A DNA stretch of 64,000 nt, taken from assembly GCF_020991065.1 (NCBI RefSeq), contig NZ_CP087710.1, positions 3,348,001-3,412,000 on the forward strand. The letters run 5' to 3'. Position numbers and translations under genes: made by a program. Of the stretch, positions 55,554 through 63,437 are shown one piece after another. Position 1 is the first letter of the stretch, and each line of letters begins with the position of its first letter. Source of the stretch: Nocardioides okcheonensis (GTDB lineage: Bacteria > Actinomycetota > Actinomycetes > Propionibacteriales > Nocardioidaceae). The notes below the pieces were generated by a model. That model did not search any database, was not told where the DNA came from, and saw nothing but the letters and a program-made list of their open reading frames with translations.

Positions 55554-56495
55554 ATGCGCACCGTGCTCAAGTTTCAAGTGCAGGGCGATGTGAAGATCTA
55601 CGAACCTCTGCTGGGCGCACTAGACGAGACTGGCTGGACGCACGCCAAGATTGACCTCTCGCACGAGACTCTTGTGGGCTTGGCCAAGAGGGTCCTCGAC
55701 AAAGTGCGTCGAGCCGGTCAGGACCTGCCGGTCAGTCCTGACAGCCGCTTCATTCAGACCGTGATCACGGATCACGACAAAGGCCCGGATCGTCGGTTCG
55801 AACAGTTCACATTTGAGCACACGGCCTTGTCGCAGGCGTTACTGCTGCTCGTCCAGATTCCGCTGGACGAGCGCGACGAAGCCTTCCAACGCGACATGGT
55901 CGTGATCAAGAGCCAGGAGAACGTGTACGGAATTTTGTTCTTGGATCCGCCGGCCGTGGAGACGCGCACTCACTCGCTACAGGCGCGTCTGCGATCGCCT
56001 GATTTGGGAGCTCTTCAACGCGCTACGGCCGAGTTCGTGGGTGCCCTAAGCCCAGCTAAGCGCGGCCCAGCGGACGCTCGGGTCTTCACGTCTCGAGGTG
56101 CCGCGGTTCGACGTGGCGGGCACGCACGACTGTTCACTACAAGTTTCGCGAGCATCCAGGTTCGCTCCGTTACGAATGAGCTCCTCATGACGGGACAGGC
56201 AATTCCGATCAACGGACGTCTCTCGCTGATCTGGCAGTCAGTCAACCGGTCGGCTGGACGAGTTCTCCTTGGCATCAGCCTGTCGTTGGTCGCCGTATCG
56301 GCGGCGCTCTTCGCGTTCTCACCAGACACAGGTTGGTGGGCGTGGACAGAGCAACTCGCAGGACGATTGGCCACCGGAGCTTTCGGAGCGCTCCTCGTTG
56401 ATGGAGCGCTGGACTACACGGCGCTGCGTCAGGCCCTCCTGAAGGGCAGTGGGGATGTCACCCACGGTGCTGTCGTGGAATGGGCTCGGGCGTAG
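55554..56495 (+). CDS. Hypothetical protein with a C-terminal membrane hairpin
   Basis: A 313-residue protein. The first 220 residues look soluble, alpha/beta, with basic segments (FVGALSPAKRGPADARVF) and KSQENVYGILFLDPP; then one clear membrane helix (VLLGISLSLVAVSAALFAFS) and a weaker one (LATGAFGALLVDGALDY). ATG 55554 with GGGGGA upstream is preferred over GTG 55539. No family is recognised. It is the last gene of the A/T-richer stretch. Confidence 0.6.
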   Translation: MRTVLKFQVQGDVKIYEPLLGALDETGWTHAKIDLSHETLVGLAKRVLDKVRRAGQDLPVSPDSRFIQTVITDHDKGPDRRFEQFTFEHTALSQALLLLVQIPLDERDEAFQRDMVVIKSQENVYGILFLDPPAVETRTHSLQARLRSPDLGALQRATAEFVGALSPAKRGPADARVFTSRGAAVRRGGHARLFTTSFASIQVRSVTNELLMTGQAIPINGRLSLIWQSVNRSAGRVLLGISLSLVAVSAALFAFSPDTGWWAWTEQLAGRLATGAFGALLVDGALDYTALRQALLKGSGDVTHGAVVEWARA

Positions 56496-56669
56496 CGCAA
56501 GGATGCGCCCTTAGGCGCGGGCGACACGGCACCGCGTGCGACGTCCCGCAGCGGCGCCGTGACGCGGCGGGAACGACACACGTCCCCTCCTCGACCGGAT
56601 CGCCGCAGATCCGGAGCGCGACAGGATCAGGCGGTCCGCTGACGCGACCTCGGCCAGGGTTGGTGAGCC

Positions 56670-57167
56670 CTAGGGCGCGCGCGTGGCAGAGACGTTCGAC
56701 CCAGTCGTACCGCTCGCGTCCATCGAGCGCCGGTGGCCCACCATCGCCACACGGAATGCGCAGAACCGCACCAGGCCGGTGCCCAGGTTGGCCGCGATGA
56801 GGACCGCGAGCTCCTGCCGACGCGACGGCTCGGCGACGGTGGCGTCGAGCACCCACAGGGCACCAGCCGTCACGGCGAGACTGAAGGCGAGGAGGGCGAG
56901 GCCGAGCGCCTGGTGCTGCACGGTTCGCTCCGTGCCACGGACCCCGAAGGTGACGTAGCGGTGCCCGAACGTCCCAGCGATCGTCGACAGCACGAGCGCG
57001 AGGGCGTTCGCCGGCTGCGCGGCGAGCTGCTCCCGGAGGAGGACGTAGAGCAGTCCGTACAGCACGTTGAAGGCAGCGCCCACGCAGGCGAAGACCACGA
57101 GCTGCACGAGGATCGACCGCCAGCGCGATCCCACTCGAGTGTTCGGCAGTGACGGGACGGGCGGCAT
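56670..57167 (-). CDS. GtrA family membrane protein
   Basis: A 165-residue protein with four membrane helices: LVQLVVFACVGAAFNVLYGLLY, ANALALVLSTIAGTFGHRYVTF (the typical GtrA N-x(n)-RYVTF pattern), GLALLAFSLAVTAGALWVLD, and AVLIAANLGTGLVRFCAFRV. GtrA proteins are linked to flipping or presentation of polyprenyl-phosphate sugars; no glycosyltransferase is nearby here. ATG 57167 is used in preference to the upstream 57212. It is divergent from phosphatidylcholine synthase. Confidence 0.85.
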   Translation of the reverse strand: MPPVPSLPNTRVGSRWRSILVQLVVFACVGAAFNVLYGLLYVLLREQLAAQPANALALVLSTIAGTFGHRYVTFGVRGTERTVQHQALGLALLAFSLAVTAGALWVLDATVAEPSRRQELAVLIAANLGTGLVRFCAFRVAMVGHRRSMDASGTTGSNVSATRAP

Positions 57168-57346
57168 GGCGAGGCAATTGTGGCACCTCGGCGACGGAAA
57201 CCACGGTCCCATCGGCGTTGTCCTGTTCCTGGCGCTGAGACTGATCCAGCATGCTTGGCGTTGCCAACGACAGCGGGTGCTCGAGCGGCGGGCACCCGGT
57301 CCATGCGCAGACGCCCTCCGGGCGTGACCGAGAGGTAGCTATCCAC

Positions 57347-58063
57347 ATGACAGCGACGCACGTCGCCAAGGAATCGCCGCGCCTTCGCGCCGCGGGCTGG
57401 GCCCTGCACGCCTACACCGCCAGCGGCACCGCGATCGCGTTCCTCGCCCTGACAGCCGCCGTCGGCGGCGAGGAGATCGCGGCGTTGTGGTGGCTCTTCC
57501 TCGCACTCATCATCGACGGCACCGACGGCATGCTTGCTCGCCGGCTCCGCGTCAAGGAGGTCATCCCGGCCTTCGACGGGGCGCGGCTCGACGACATCGT
57601 CGACTACATCACCTACTGCTTCGTGCCGGTCTTCCTGCTCTGGCACGGCGGCCACCTGCCGGAAGGGCGGCTCGGCACCGTGCTCGCGGTGCTGCCGCTC
57701 CTGGCGTCCAGCTATCAGTTCTGCCGCACCGACGCCAAGACCGACGACCACTTCTTCCTCGGATTCCCGAGCTACTGGAACGTCCTGGCCCTCTACGTGA
57801 TCGTGCTGGGCGTGTCCCCCGGCGCGACCGCGGCGCTGGTGCTGACCTGCGTGGTGCTGGTCTTCGTGCCCATCAAGTACGTCTACCCCTCCCGGACCGC
57901 CTTCGCCCGCCGCCTCAACATCACCCTGGCGGGGTTGTGGCTGGTGACCTACGCGGTGATGCTGCTGCAGTTCCCCGACCCGAACGTCGTCGTCACCGTC
58001 CTGTCGCTGCTGTACGTGGCCTACTACGCCGCAGTGAGCGTCGTGCTGACACTGCGGCGTTGA
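57347..58063 (+). CDS. pcs: Phosphatidylcholine synthase (CDP-diacylglycerol:choline phosphatidyltransferase)
   Basis: A 238-residue integral membrane enzyme that condenses CDP-diacylglycerol with free choline. The CDP-alcohol phosphotransferase signature DGTDGMLARRLRVKEVIPAF continues DGARLDDIVDY, giving the required DG...AR...G...D...D spacing, and HFFLGFPSYWNVLALYVI matches the Pcs-specific segment. Length is close to rhizobial Pcs (about 240-250). ATG 57347 is preceded by GAGAGG. This gives choline a second fate besides oxidation. It converges with the SDR gene. Confidence 0.88.
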   Translation: MTATHVAKESPRLRAAGWALHAYTASGTAIAFLALTAAVGGEEIAALWWLFLALIIDGTDGMLARRLRVKEVIPAFDGARLDDIVDYITYCFVPVFLLWHGGHLPEGRLGTVLAVLPLLASSYQFCRTDAKTDDHFFLGFPSYWNVLALYVIVLGVSPGATAALVLTCVVLVFVPIKYVYPSRTAFARRLNITLAGLWLVTYAVMLLQFPDPNVVVTVLSLLYVAYYAAVSVVLTLRR

Positions 58064-58096
58064 GCCGAGCGCCCACCTCTCCTACGTGCCTACTGC

Positions 58097-58882
58097 TCAC
58101 CCCACCCCCGCCAACACACCCCCGTCCGCCCGCAGTGCGGCCCCGTTCGTCGCAGCGGAGAGCGGGCTCGCGAGGTAGGTGACGAGCGAGGCGATCTCGT
58201 CGGGGTCCAGGAAGCGCCCCACGAGCGAGGTCGGCCGCACGAGGGACGCGGCGAGGTCGGTGACGGCGATGCCCTGCGCCTCGGCGATGCCCTCGACCGC
58301 GCGGCGTACGCCGTCGGACCAGGTGGGGCCGCCGAGGACGGTGTTGACGGTGACGCCGGTGCCGCGGGTGAGCTTGGCGAGGCCGTCGGCCAGCGCGAGC
58401 GCCGCGGCCTTGGTCGCGCCGTAGTGGACCATGTCGCCGGGGACGTCGACGGCCGACTCGGTGCCGACGAAGACGATGCGGCCCCAGTCGCGCTCGAGCA
58501 TGGCCGGCAGCAGGGCGCGGGAGAGGCGTACGCCGCTCATCAGGTTGAGCTCGACGTAGTGCTCCCATGTCTCGTCGGTGACGTCGAGGAACGGCTCGAC
58601 GCCGAACGTCCCGACGTTGTTGACCAGCACGTCCACCTCGCCGAGGCGGTCGAGCAGCGCCCGCACCTGGCCGGCATCGGCGAGGTCCGCGGCGAGACCC
58701 GAGACCGCAGCGCCCGGGACAAGAGCGGCGAGGCGGGCGACCGCGGCATCGACCCCTTCCTCGGTGCGGCCGTTGACGACCACCGACGCGCCCTCCGCGA
58801 GGCACGCCCGCGCGACGGCGAAGCCGATCCCCTCGGTCGAGCCGCTGACGAACACGTTCTTCTCCTGGAGCCGGAGATCCAC
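58097..58882 (-). CDS. Short-chain dehydrogenase/reductase
   Basis: A 261-residue Rossmann oxidoreductase. The cofactor motif VSGSTEGIGFAVA (TGxxxGIG type, with serine), NNVGTFGVEP, and the catalytic YGATKAAALAL (Tyr-x3-Lys) with upstream serine (FVGTESAVDV) are intact. The GTG start at 58882 has AGGAGG at good spacing; ATG 58918 would start inside the operator. It is divergent from a MarR gene with shared operators, so its expression is probably induced by the MarR ligand. Substrate unknown. Confidence 0.88.
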   Translation of the reverse strand: MDLRLQEKNVFVSGSTEGIGFAVARACLAEGASVVVNGRTEEGVDAAVARLAALVPGAAVSGLAADLADAGQVRALLDRLGEVDVLVNNVGTFGVEPFLDVTDETWEHYVELNLMSGVRLSRALLPAMLERDWGRIVFVGTESAVDVPGDMVHYGATKAAALALADGLAKLTRGTGVTVNTVLGGPTWSDGVRRAVEGIAEAQGIAVTDLAASLVRPTSLVGRFLDPDEIASLVTYLASPLSAATNGAALRADGGVLAGVG

Positions 58883-58918
58883 CACTGCCTCCTCATCGGG
58901 TCGCGGGAGGGCGACCAT

Positions 58919-58968
58919 TGACTTTCCTGAGCAAGTCACCGTACGCCATGACTTGCCCAAGCAAGTCA
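58919..58968. promoter_or_regulatory. Two MarR-type operator boxes between the SDR and MarR genes
   Basis: Box 1 (58919-58938) is TGACTTTC-CTGA-GCAAGTCA with one mismatch. Box 2 (58949-58968) is the perfect TGACTTGC-CCAA-GCAAGTCA, extended to nine-base arms at 58948 and 58969. Their centres lie 30 bases apart, about three DNA turns. Confidence 0.85.
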
Positions 58969-58985
58969 TCGGCTAGCGTGACGGC

Positions 58986-59477
58986 ATGACGGACGCCTTC
59001 GACGACGACGAGCTCGCGACCTGGTCGTCGGTCGCCACGCTCCTGGAGTGGGTGCCGGCCGCGCTCGACGCCCAGCTCCAGCGCGACTCGAGGATGGCCC
59101 ACTTCGAGTTCGGCATCCTCTTCGCGCTCTCGCGCGCCGAGGCCGGCACGCTGCGGATGAGCACCCTCGCCGGCCACGCCAACAGCTCGCTGTCGCGGCT
59201 GTCGCGCGCCGTCGCCCGGCACGAGCGCCGCGGCTGGGTGCGCCGCGAGCCCGACCCCTCCGACGGCAGGTTCACCCTCGCGATCCTCACCGACGCTGGC
59301 CGGCAGGCCGCCCGCGAGGCCGGGCCGGGCCACGTCGCGCTCGTGCGGCGCCTGGTCTTCGACGCGCTCACCCCCGAGCAGGCCCGCGCGTTCGGGGAGG
59401 CGTGCCGGCTGGTCACGGCGCGGATCGACGAGGACCGCGCCTGGCGTCCCGGGGAGTCCCGCGACACACCGGAGTGA
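58986..59477 (+). CDS. MarR family transcriptional regulator
   Basis: A 163-residue winged-helix regulator: FEFGILFALSRAEAGTLRMSTLAGHANSSLSRLSRAVARHERRGWVRREPDPSDGRFTLAILTDAGRQ, with recognition helix about 60-75 and a beta-wing at RREPDPSDGR. TAGCGT ends six bases before ATG 58986, so the mRNA is leaderless. It likely binds the two boxes upstream and represses both itself and the SDR gene. It is followed by the Mce operon, about 100 bases away. Confidence 0.9.
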   Translation: MTDAFDDDELATWSSVATLLEWVPAALDAQLQRDSRMAHFEFGILFALSRAEAGTLRMSTLAGHANSSLSRLSRAVARHERRGWVRREPDPSDGRFTLAILTDAGRQAAREAGPGHVALVRRLVFDALTPEQARAFGEACRLVTARIDEDRAWRPGESRDTPE

Positions 59478-59580
59478 CGCTCGTCCCACCACCCCGTAAC
59501 CCCACGCCGGGAGCGGCGTTGTCCCCCTCAGGAGCAGCCCGCGGAGGGAGCCGCGGCTCGGGCCGGAGGGAGGAGGGCGC

Positions 59581-60537
59581 ATGGGTGTGGAGATCGAGGT
59601 CAGGGACCTCACGAAGTCGTTCGGCAAGCAGCTGATCTGGGGCGACGTGTCGCTCACGATCCCGGCGGGCGAGATCTGCGTGATGCTCGGGCCGTCCGGC
59701 ACCGGCAAGTCGGTCTTCCTCAAGACCCTCATCGGGCTGATCAAGCCCGACAAGGGCTCCATCGTCATCGAGGGCACCGACATCGCGAGCTGCTCCGAGC
59801 GCGACCTCTACGAGATCCGCAAGCTCTTCGGCGTGCTGTTCCAGGACGGCGCGATGTTCGGCTCGATGAACCTCTACGACAACGTCGCCTTCCCGCTGCG
59901 CGAGCACACGCGCAAGTCGGAGTCGGAGGTCCGCGAGGTCGTCATGGAGAAGATGGACCTCGTCGGCCTGCTCGGCTCGGAGGACAAGCTCCCCGGCGAG
60001 ATCTCCGGCGGCATGCGCAAGCGCGCCGGCCTCGCCCGCGCGCTCGTGCTCGACCCCGAGATCGTGCTCTTCGACGAGCCCGACTCGGGCCTCGACCCGG
60101 TGCGTACGGCCTTCCTCAACCAGCTGATCGTCGACCTCAACGCCCAGATCGACGCCACCTTCCTCATCGTCACCCACGACATCAACACCGCGCGGACGGT
60201 GCCCGACAACATCGGGCTGCTCTACCACCGCCACCTCGCGATGTTCGGCCCGCGCGAGGAGCTGCTCAGCTCGGAGGAGCCGGTGGTGCGCCAGTTCCTC
60301 AACGCCCAGCGGGTCGGCCCGATCGGCATGTCGGAGGAGAAGGACGCCGACGAGCTCGCCGCCGAGGCCGGCCAGGAGCTGCCACCGCTGCCGCCGATCC
60401 CGCTCCAGCTCGACCCGTCCAACGGGATCCCGCGCCGCAGCCAGCGGCCCGCGGGGGAGTGGTGCCGCGAGCACGGCGTCACCCCGCCGCCCGGCTCCTT
60501 CGAGTCCAGCAACGCCGGCCTGGCGCCGGGGGCCTGA
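59581..60537 (+). CDS. Mce import system ATP-binding protein (Mkl/MlaF-like)
   Basis: A 318-residue ATPase with Walker A GPSGTGKSV (about 37-45), signature ISGGMRKRAGLARAL, and Walker B IVLFDEPDSGLDP, followed by a Pro-rich C-terminal tail (about 255-318) that is longer than in MlaF. It energises the YrbE permeases in Mce lipid or steroid import. GGAGGGAGGAGG precedes ATG 59581. First gene of the operon, with the YrbE genes directly after. Confidence 0.93.
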   Translation: MGVEIEVRDLTKSFGKQLIWGDVSLTIPAGEICVMLGPSGTGKSVFLKTLIGLIKPDKGSIVIEGTDIASCSERDLYEIRKLFGVLFQDGAMFGSMNLYDNVAFPLREHTRKSESEVREVVMEKMDLVGLLGSEDKLPGEISGGMRKRAGLARALVLDPEIVLFDEPDSGLDPVRTAFLNQLIVDLNAQIDATFLIVTHDINTARTVPDNIGLLYHRHLAMFGPREELLSSEEPVVRQFLNAQRVGPIGMSEEKDADELAAEAGQELPPLPPIPLQLDPSNGIPRRSQRPAGEWCREHGVTPPPGSFESSNAGLAPGA

Positions 60538-60543
60538 GGCGTC

Positions 60544-61329
60544 GTGTCCACCTCCCTCCCCACGCGCGCCCTCGCGCCGGTCGCGGTCGCGGGCAACCTC
60601 TTCGCGTTCGCCCTCGACGTGCTCCGCGCGCTCTTCCGGCGCCCGTTCCAGCTGCGCGAGTTCATCCAGCAGGCGTGGTTCATCGCCTCCGTCACGATCG
60701 TGCCCACGGCGCTCGTCGCCATCCCGTTCGGCGCGGTGATCGCGCTGCAGGTCGGCGGGCTGATCAAGCAGTTCGGCGCGCAGTCCTTCACCGGCTCCGC
60801 GTCGGTGCTCGCGGTGGTCCAGCAGGCGGCCCCGATCGGCACCGCCCTGCTCATCGCCGGCGCGGGCGGCTCCGCCATCGCCGCCGACCTCGGCGCCCGC
60901 AAGATCCGCGAGGAGCTCGACGCGATGATGGTGCTGGGCATCGACCCGATCCAGCGCCTCGTCGTCCCGCGCGTGCTCGCCTGCATGCTCGTCGCGTTCT
61001 TCCTCAACGGCATGGTCAGCGTCGTCGGCGTCACCGGCGGCTACGTCTTCAACGTGATCCTCCAGGACGGCACCCCGGGCGCGTACCTCGCGAGCTTCAC
61101 CGCCCTGGCCCAGCTGCCCGACCTGTGGATCGGCCTGCTGAAGGCGCTCGTCTTCGGCGTGATCGCCGCGATCGTCGCCTCCTACAAGGGCATGAACGCC
61201 AGCGGCGGCCCGAAGGGTGTCGGCGACGCGGTCAACGAGTCGGTCGTCATCACCTTCCTGCTGCTCTTCGTCGCCAACTTCGTCCTCAGCATGATCTACC
61301 TCCAGGTCGTGCCCCCGAAGGGCGGATGA
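60544..61329 (+). CDS. YrbE/MlaE-family Mce permease, first copy
   Basis: A 261-residue membrane protein (FRRPFQLREFIQQAWFIASV, PFGAVIALQVGGLIKQFGAQ, SAIAADLGARKIREELDAMMVLGI, VTGGYVFNVILQDG). The EEIDA-like loop after LGARKI is characteristic of MlaE/YrbE. GTG 60544 is six bases after the ATPase stop codon. It pairs with the next gene to make the heteromeric permease. Confidence 0.92.
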   Translation: MSTSLPTRALAPVAVAGNLFAFALDVLRALFRRPFQLREFIQQAWFIASVTIVPTALVAIPFGAVIALQVGGLIKQFGAQSFTGSASVLAVVQQAAPIGTALLIAGAGGSAIAADLGARKIREELDAMMVLGIDPIQRLVVPRVLACMLVAFFLNGMVSVVGVTGGYVFNVILQDGTPGAYLASFTALAQLPDLWIGLLKALVFGVIAAIVASYKGMNASGGPKGVGDAVNESVVITFLLLFVANFVLSMIYLQVVPPKGG

Positions 61330-61330
61330 C

Positions 61331-62155
61331 ATGGCGCTCAAGGACCTCCACACCAAGCCGCTCACCGCGCTCGACGGCCTCGGCGGGCAGCTCGCCTTCC
61401 ACCTCGCGGTGCTCCGCGCGGTGCCGCGGTCGATCCGGCGCTACCCCCGGGAGATCATGCGGATCCTCGCCGAGGTCACCCTCGGCTCGGGGGCGCTGGC
61501 GGTCATCGGCGGCACGGTCGGCGTGATCATCGGCATGACCTTCTTCACCGGCGCCCAGGTCGGGCTGTCCGGCTACGCCGCCCTCGACCAGCTCGGCACC
61601 GCCGCCTTCTCGGGCTTCGTCTCGGCCTACTTCAACACCCGCGAGATCGCCCCGCTGGTCGCCGGCATCGCGCTGGCCGCGACCGTGGGCTGCGGCTTCA
61701 CCGCCCAGCTCGGCGCGATGCGGATCTCCGAGGAGGTCGACGCGCTCGAGGTGATGGCGATCCCGTCGATGCCGTTCCTCGTGGCGACCCGCGTCGTCGG
61801 CGGGCTGATCGCGATCATCCCGCTCTACGTCGTCGGCCTGCTGTCGTCGTACTTCGCGAGCCGGCTCGTGGTCACCCAGATCTACGGCCAGTCGCCCGGC
61901 ACCTACGACCACTACTTCAACGCGTTCCTGCCACCGGGCGACGTCCTGTGGTCCTTCGGCAAGGTGCTGGTCTTCGCCGTCACCGTCATCCTCATCCACT
62001 GCTACCACGGCTACACCGCCTCCGGGGGCCCCGCGGGCGTGGGCGTCGCGGTGGGCCGCGCGGTCCGCACGAGCATCGTCGCGATCAACGTGCTCGACCT
62101 GTTCCTGTCCATGGCGATCTGGGGCGCGGCGACGACCGTGCGGCTGGCCGGGTGA
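61331..62155 (+). CDS. YrbE/MlaE-family Mce permease, second copy
   Basis: A 274-residue paralogue of the preceding permease (GGTVGVIIGMTFFTGAQVGL, LGAMRISEEVDALEVMAIPS, FGKVLVFAVTVILIHCYHGY). ATG 61331 directly follows the first copy's TGA. A two-YrbE arrangement before several mce genes is typical of actinobacterial mce operons. Confidence 0.92.
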   Translation: MALKDLHTKPLTALDGLGGQLAFHLAVLRAVPRSIRRYPREIMRILAEVTLGSGALAVIGGTVGVIIGMTFFTGAQVGLSGYAALDQLGTAAFSGFVSAYFNTREIAPLVAGIALAATVGCGFTAQLGAMRISEEVDALEVMAIPSMPFLVATRVVGGLIAIIPLYVVGLLSSYFASRLVVTQIYGQSPGTYDHYFNAFLPPGDVLWSFGKVLVFAVTVILIHCYHGYTASGGPAGVGVAVGRAVRTSIVAINVLDLFLSMAIWGAATTVRLAG

Positions 62156-62162
62156 GGCGGCG

Positions 62163-63437
62163 ATGAGGCAGAAGTCCCTGGGCGTGGTCTTCCTGGTCCT
62201 GATGCTCGCGGGCGTCTGGGCCACCTACGGCGTGTTCACCCAGAAGTTCAGCGACTACGACGAGGTCGTGGTGCACGCCTCGCGCATCGGCCTGCAGCTG
62301 CCGAAGCGGGCCGACGTGAAGATCAGGGGGGTGATCGTGGGCGAGGTCCTCGACTTCGTCCCCACCGCCGAGGGCGCCGACATCACGCTCGGCCTCTACC
62401 CCGACCGGACCGCGGAGATCCCACGCGACGTCACGGCGTCGATCCTGCCCAAGACGCTGTTCGGCGAGAAGTACGTCTCCCTCGTCGTCCCCGACGGCGG
62501 CTCGACCGCGCCGCCGATCGAGGCCGGCGACGAGATCCGCCGCACGGCGCTGTCGACCGAGGTCGAGAAGGTGCTCAGCGACCTCTACCCGCTGCTCCGG
62601 GCGGTGCAGCCGGCCGACCTGAACATGACCCTCAACGCCGTCGCGACCGCGCTGGAGGGGCGCGGCGACGCGCTCGGGGCGAGCCTGGAGACGCTCGACG
62701 GCTACCTCCGCAAGCTCAACCCCGAGATCCCCGCCCTCGTCGAGGACCTGCGCCTGACCGCGGACGTGTCGGACACGTACGCCGACGCGCTGCCGGAGGT
62801 CGCGACGATCCTGCGCAACACGATCACCACCACCGGCACCCTCGAGGGGCGCGAGGAGAAGCTGAAGGCGCTCTTCAACGACGTGTCGCGGTTCGCCTCG
62901 GTGGCCGAGCAGTTCACGCGGAGCAACGGCGACAACCTGGTGCGCCTCGGCGACCTCGCCTCCTCCCAGCTCGAGGTGCTCGCCCGCTACGCGCCCGGCT
63001 ACCCGTGCCTGCTGGGCGGCATCGTCGGCGCCGGCAAGCTGCAGGCCGAGGCGTTCCGCGGGTTCACCCTCCACATCGTGCTCGAGACCATCCCGAACCA
63101 GCCGCGTGCCTACGGGCCGCAGGATGCCCCCGTCTACGGCGACAAGCGCGGCTACTACTGCGGCCGGCTGCCGAGCCCGCCGTGGTCGCAGAGCAACCCG
63201 GTCACCCACCAGCCCGACTTCGTCGACGGCATCGACGAGCCGACCGGCAAGGGCACCAGCCGCGTCGGCCCGGGCTGGTCCGGCACCGCCGCCGGCTACG
63301 CGGGCGGCCGCGACGAGGCGAGCGTGCTGAAGGCGCTCCTCGCCCCCGGGCTCGGGGTCAGCGCGGACGACGTCCCCGACCTCGGCGTGCTGCTCGTCGG
63401 CCCGATGGCCCGCGGCGCGGAGGTGAGCCTGCGATGA
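62163..63437 (+). CDS. Mce family substrate-binding protein, first
   Basis: A 424-residue protein with one N-terminal membrane anchor (SLGVVFLVLMLAGVWATYGVF) and an MCE/MlaD domain (about 35-130: VHASRIGLQLPKRADVKIRG, ILPKTLFGEKYVSLVV), followed by a helical region and a Gly/Pro-rich C-terminus (FVDGIDEPTGKG...). These proteins form extracytoplasmic tunnels for hydrophobic substrates. ATG 62163 is seven bases after the upstream stop; the next mce gene starts four bases before this one ends. Confidence 0.93.
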   Translation: MRQKSLGVVFLVLMLAGVWATYGVFTQKFSDYDEVVVHASRIGLQLPKRADVKIRGVIVGEVLDFVPTAEGADITLGLYPDRTAEIPRDVTASILPKTLFGEKYVSLVVPDGGSTAPPIEAGDEIRRTALSTEVEKVLSDLYPLLRAVQPADLNMTLNAVATALEGRGDALGASLETLDGYLRKLNPEIPALVEDLRLTADVSDTYADALPEVATILRNTITTTGTLEGREEKLKALFNDVSRFASVAEQFTRSNGDNLVRLGDLASSQLEVLARYAPGYPCLLGGIVGAGKLQAEAFRGFTLHIVLETIPNQPRAYGPQDAPVYGDKRGYYCGRLPSPPWSQSNPVTHQPDFVDGIDEPTGKGTSRVGPGWSGTAAGYAGGRDEASVLKALLAPGLGVSADDVPDLGVLLVGPMARGAEVSLR

